Source of the DNA: Pseudonocardiales bacterium | Lineage (GTDB): Bacteria; Actinomycetota; Actinomycetes; Mycobacteriales; Jatrophihabitantaceae | Direction: 5' to 3' | Assembly: GCA_025465405.1 (NCBI GenBank) | Contig: JAODNL010000504.1 | Coordinates: 1-6,286 of the forward strand | Length of the DNA: 6,286 nucleotides | Shown here: piece by piece, positions 6,065 through 6,286 of the stretch | Layout: each line of letters begins with the position of its first letter | How positions within the stretch are numbered: position 1 is the stretch's first letter | Position numbers and translations under genes: made by a program | Notes under the pieces: generated by a model | What the model was told of the DNA's origin: nothing | Seen by the model: the letters and a program-made list of their open reading frames with translations, nothing else | Databases searched by the model: none

Positions 6065-6183
6065 AGCTCGAAGTCGTTCAAGGTGACATCACCGATCAGC
6101 GGGTCGACGCGATCGTCAACGCCGCGAACTCCTCGCTGTTCGGCGGCGGCGGCGGCGTCGACGGCAGCCCGGACGCGGGCTGA
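6061..6183 (+). pseudogene. Truncated macro-domain (ADP-ribose-binding) protein, N-terminal 40 residues only
   Basis: The frame from GTG 6061 reads VKLEVVQGDITDQRVDAIVNAANSS and then a Gly run and VDG. This is the unmistakable start of a macro-domain O-acetyl-ADP-ribose deacetylase or ADP-ribosylhydrolase (usually around 150-180 residues). The GDIT and VNAAN motifs that bind ADP-ribose are present. The glycine loop has five Gly where LLGGGGVDGAIHRAAG is usual. Immediately after VDG the match ends: six unrelated residues lead to TGA 6181-6183. None of the three frames downstream restores the family sequence, so this is a truncation or rearrangement rather than a simple frameshift. The GTG overlaps the Rrf2 stop (GTGA), suggesting the intact gene was once translated with it. 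Whether the 40-residue product is made is unknown. Confidence 0.8.
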
Positions 6184-6198
6184 CTCTCGCCGCCGCCG
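6147..6198 (+). terminator. Two-tier GC-rich hairpin across the macro-domain breakpoint, possible operon terminator
   Basis: CGGCGGCGGCG (6147-6157) pairs with 6188-6198 over 11 bp. Inside, CAGCCCG (6165-6171) pairs with CGGGCTG (6176-6182) around a GACG loop. The internal loop between them is 6158-6164 opposite 6183-6187. The structure contains the glycine-loop codons, the point where macro-domain homology ends, and the TGA. No T tract follows. It could terminate the sulfate operon; simple GGC/GCC repetitiveness also produces such stems by chance. Confidence 0.4.
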
Positions 6199-6206
6199 AC
6201 CTGCGG

Positions 6207-6234
6207 CGGCCGAGCTCCGACGGCCGAGCTCCGA
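6207..6234. repeat. Perfect 14-bp tandem duplication
   Basis: CGGCCGAGCTCCGA occurs twice head to tail (6207-6220 and 6221-6234) in the non-coding stretch after the truncated macro-domain gene. It is probably a replication-slippage product. The rest of 6184-6286 shows no recognisable gene on either strand. Confidence 0.75.
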
Positions 6235-6286
6235 CGACACCTGCGACGGACGACCTGCGTTGATCACGACGTCCGAACGGTCGCCA

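Noticed and set aside
6207..6234. CRISPR or attachment-site repeat
   Set aside because: Only two adjacent 14-bp copies without spacers, integrase or tRNA; slippage explains it better.
5797..6267. Minus-strand open frame opposite the regulator and the window end
   Set aside because: Low-complexity Ala/Arg/Ser translation with no motif; it is a shadow of the Rrf2 gene and adjoining non-coding DNA.

Overview
This is a GC-rich window (codon third positions almost all G or C) that reads as chromosomal DNA of an actinobacterium. The basis is the PNPase/GpsI sequence, the lipoprotein-type sulfate-binding protein, the GTG starts and the actinobacterial-looking cysTWA-Rrf2 arrangement. I cannot name a genus from sequence alone. 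Every supported gene is on the + strand.

Layout. (1) 2-553 is the 3' end of pnp (polynucleotide phosphorylase), holding its KH and S1 RNA-binding domains. (2) A 14-bp GC-rich hairpin (576-623) follows, probably the pnp terminator. (3) 639-1838 encodes a 12-helix MFS efflux-type transporter, closed by a second hairpin that overlaps its stop codon. (4) About 100 bp of leader (1839-1936) holds a weak promoter candidate, an inverted repeat and a strong AGGAGG ribosome-binding site. (5) 1937-5724 is a sulfate/thiosulfate ABC uptake operon: lipoprotein binding protein, permeases CysT and CysW, and ATPase CysA. (6) 5609-6064 is an Rrf2-family regulator overlapping the cysA 3' end out of frame. (7) 6061-6183 is only the first 40 codons of a macro-domain (ADP-ribose-binding) protein, followed by a large hairpin, a 14-bp tandem repeat and about 50 bp with no recognisable gene.

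How it works together. The binding protein captures sulfate or thiosulfate outside the membrane, CysT and CysW form the channel, and CysA powers import for cysteine synthesis. The genes are coupled by overlaps (ATGA, 8 nt, ATGA, 116 nt, GTGA), so one transcript from about 1880 is likely. The Rrf2 protein has no cysteine, so it cannot hold an iron-sulfur cluster through cysteines. It most resembles the CymR-like role of a sulfur-status repressor of this operon (inference).

The main oddities are the long cysA/rrf2 out-of-frame overlap, a strong hairpin inside the 5' coding part of cysT, the cysteine-free regulator, and the truncated macro-domain gene coupled to it. I see no clearly new defence or mobile system.
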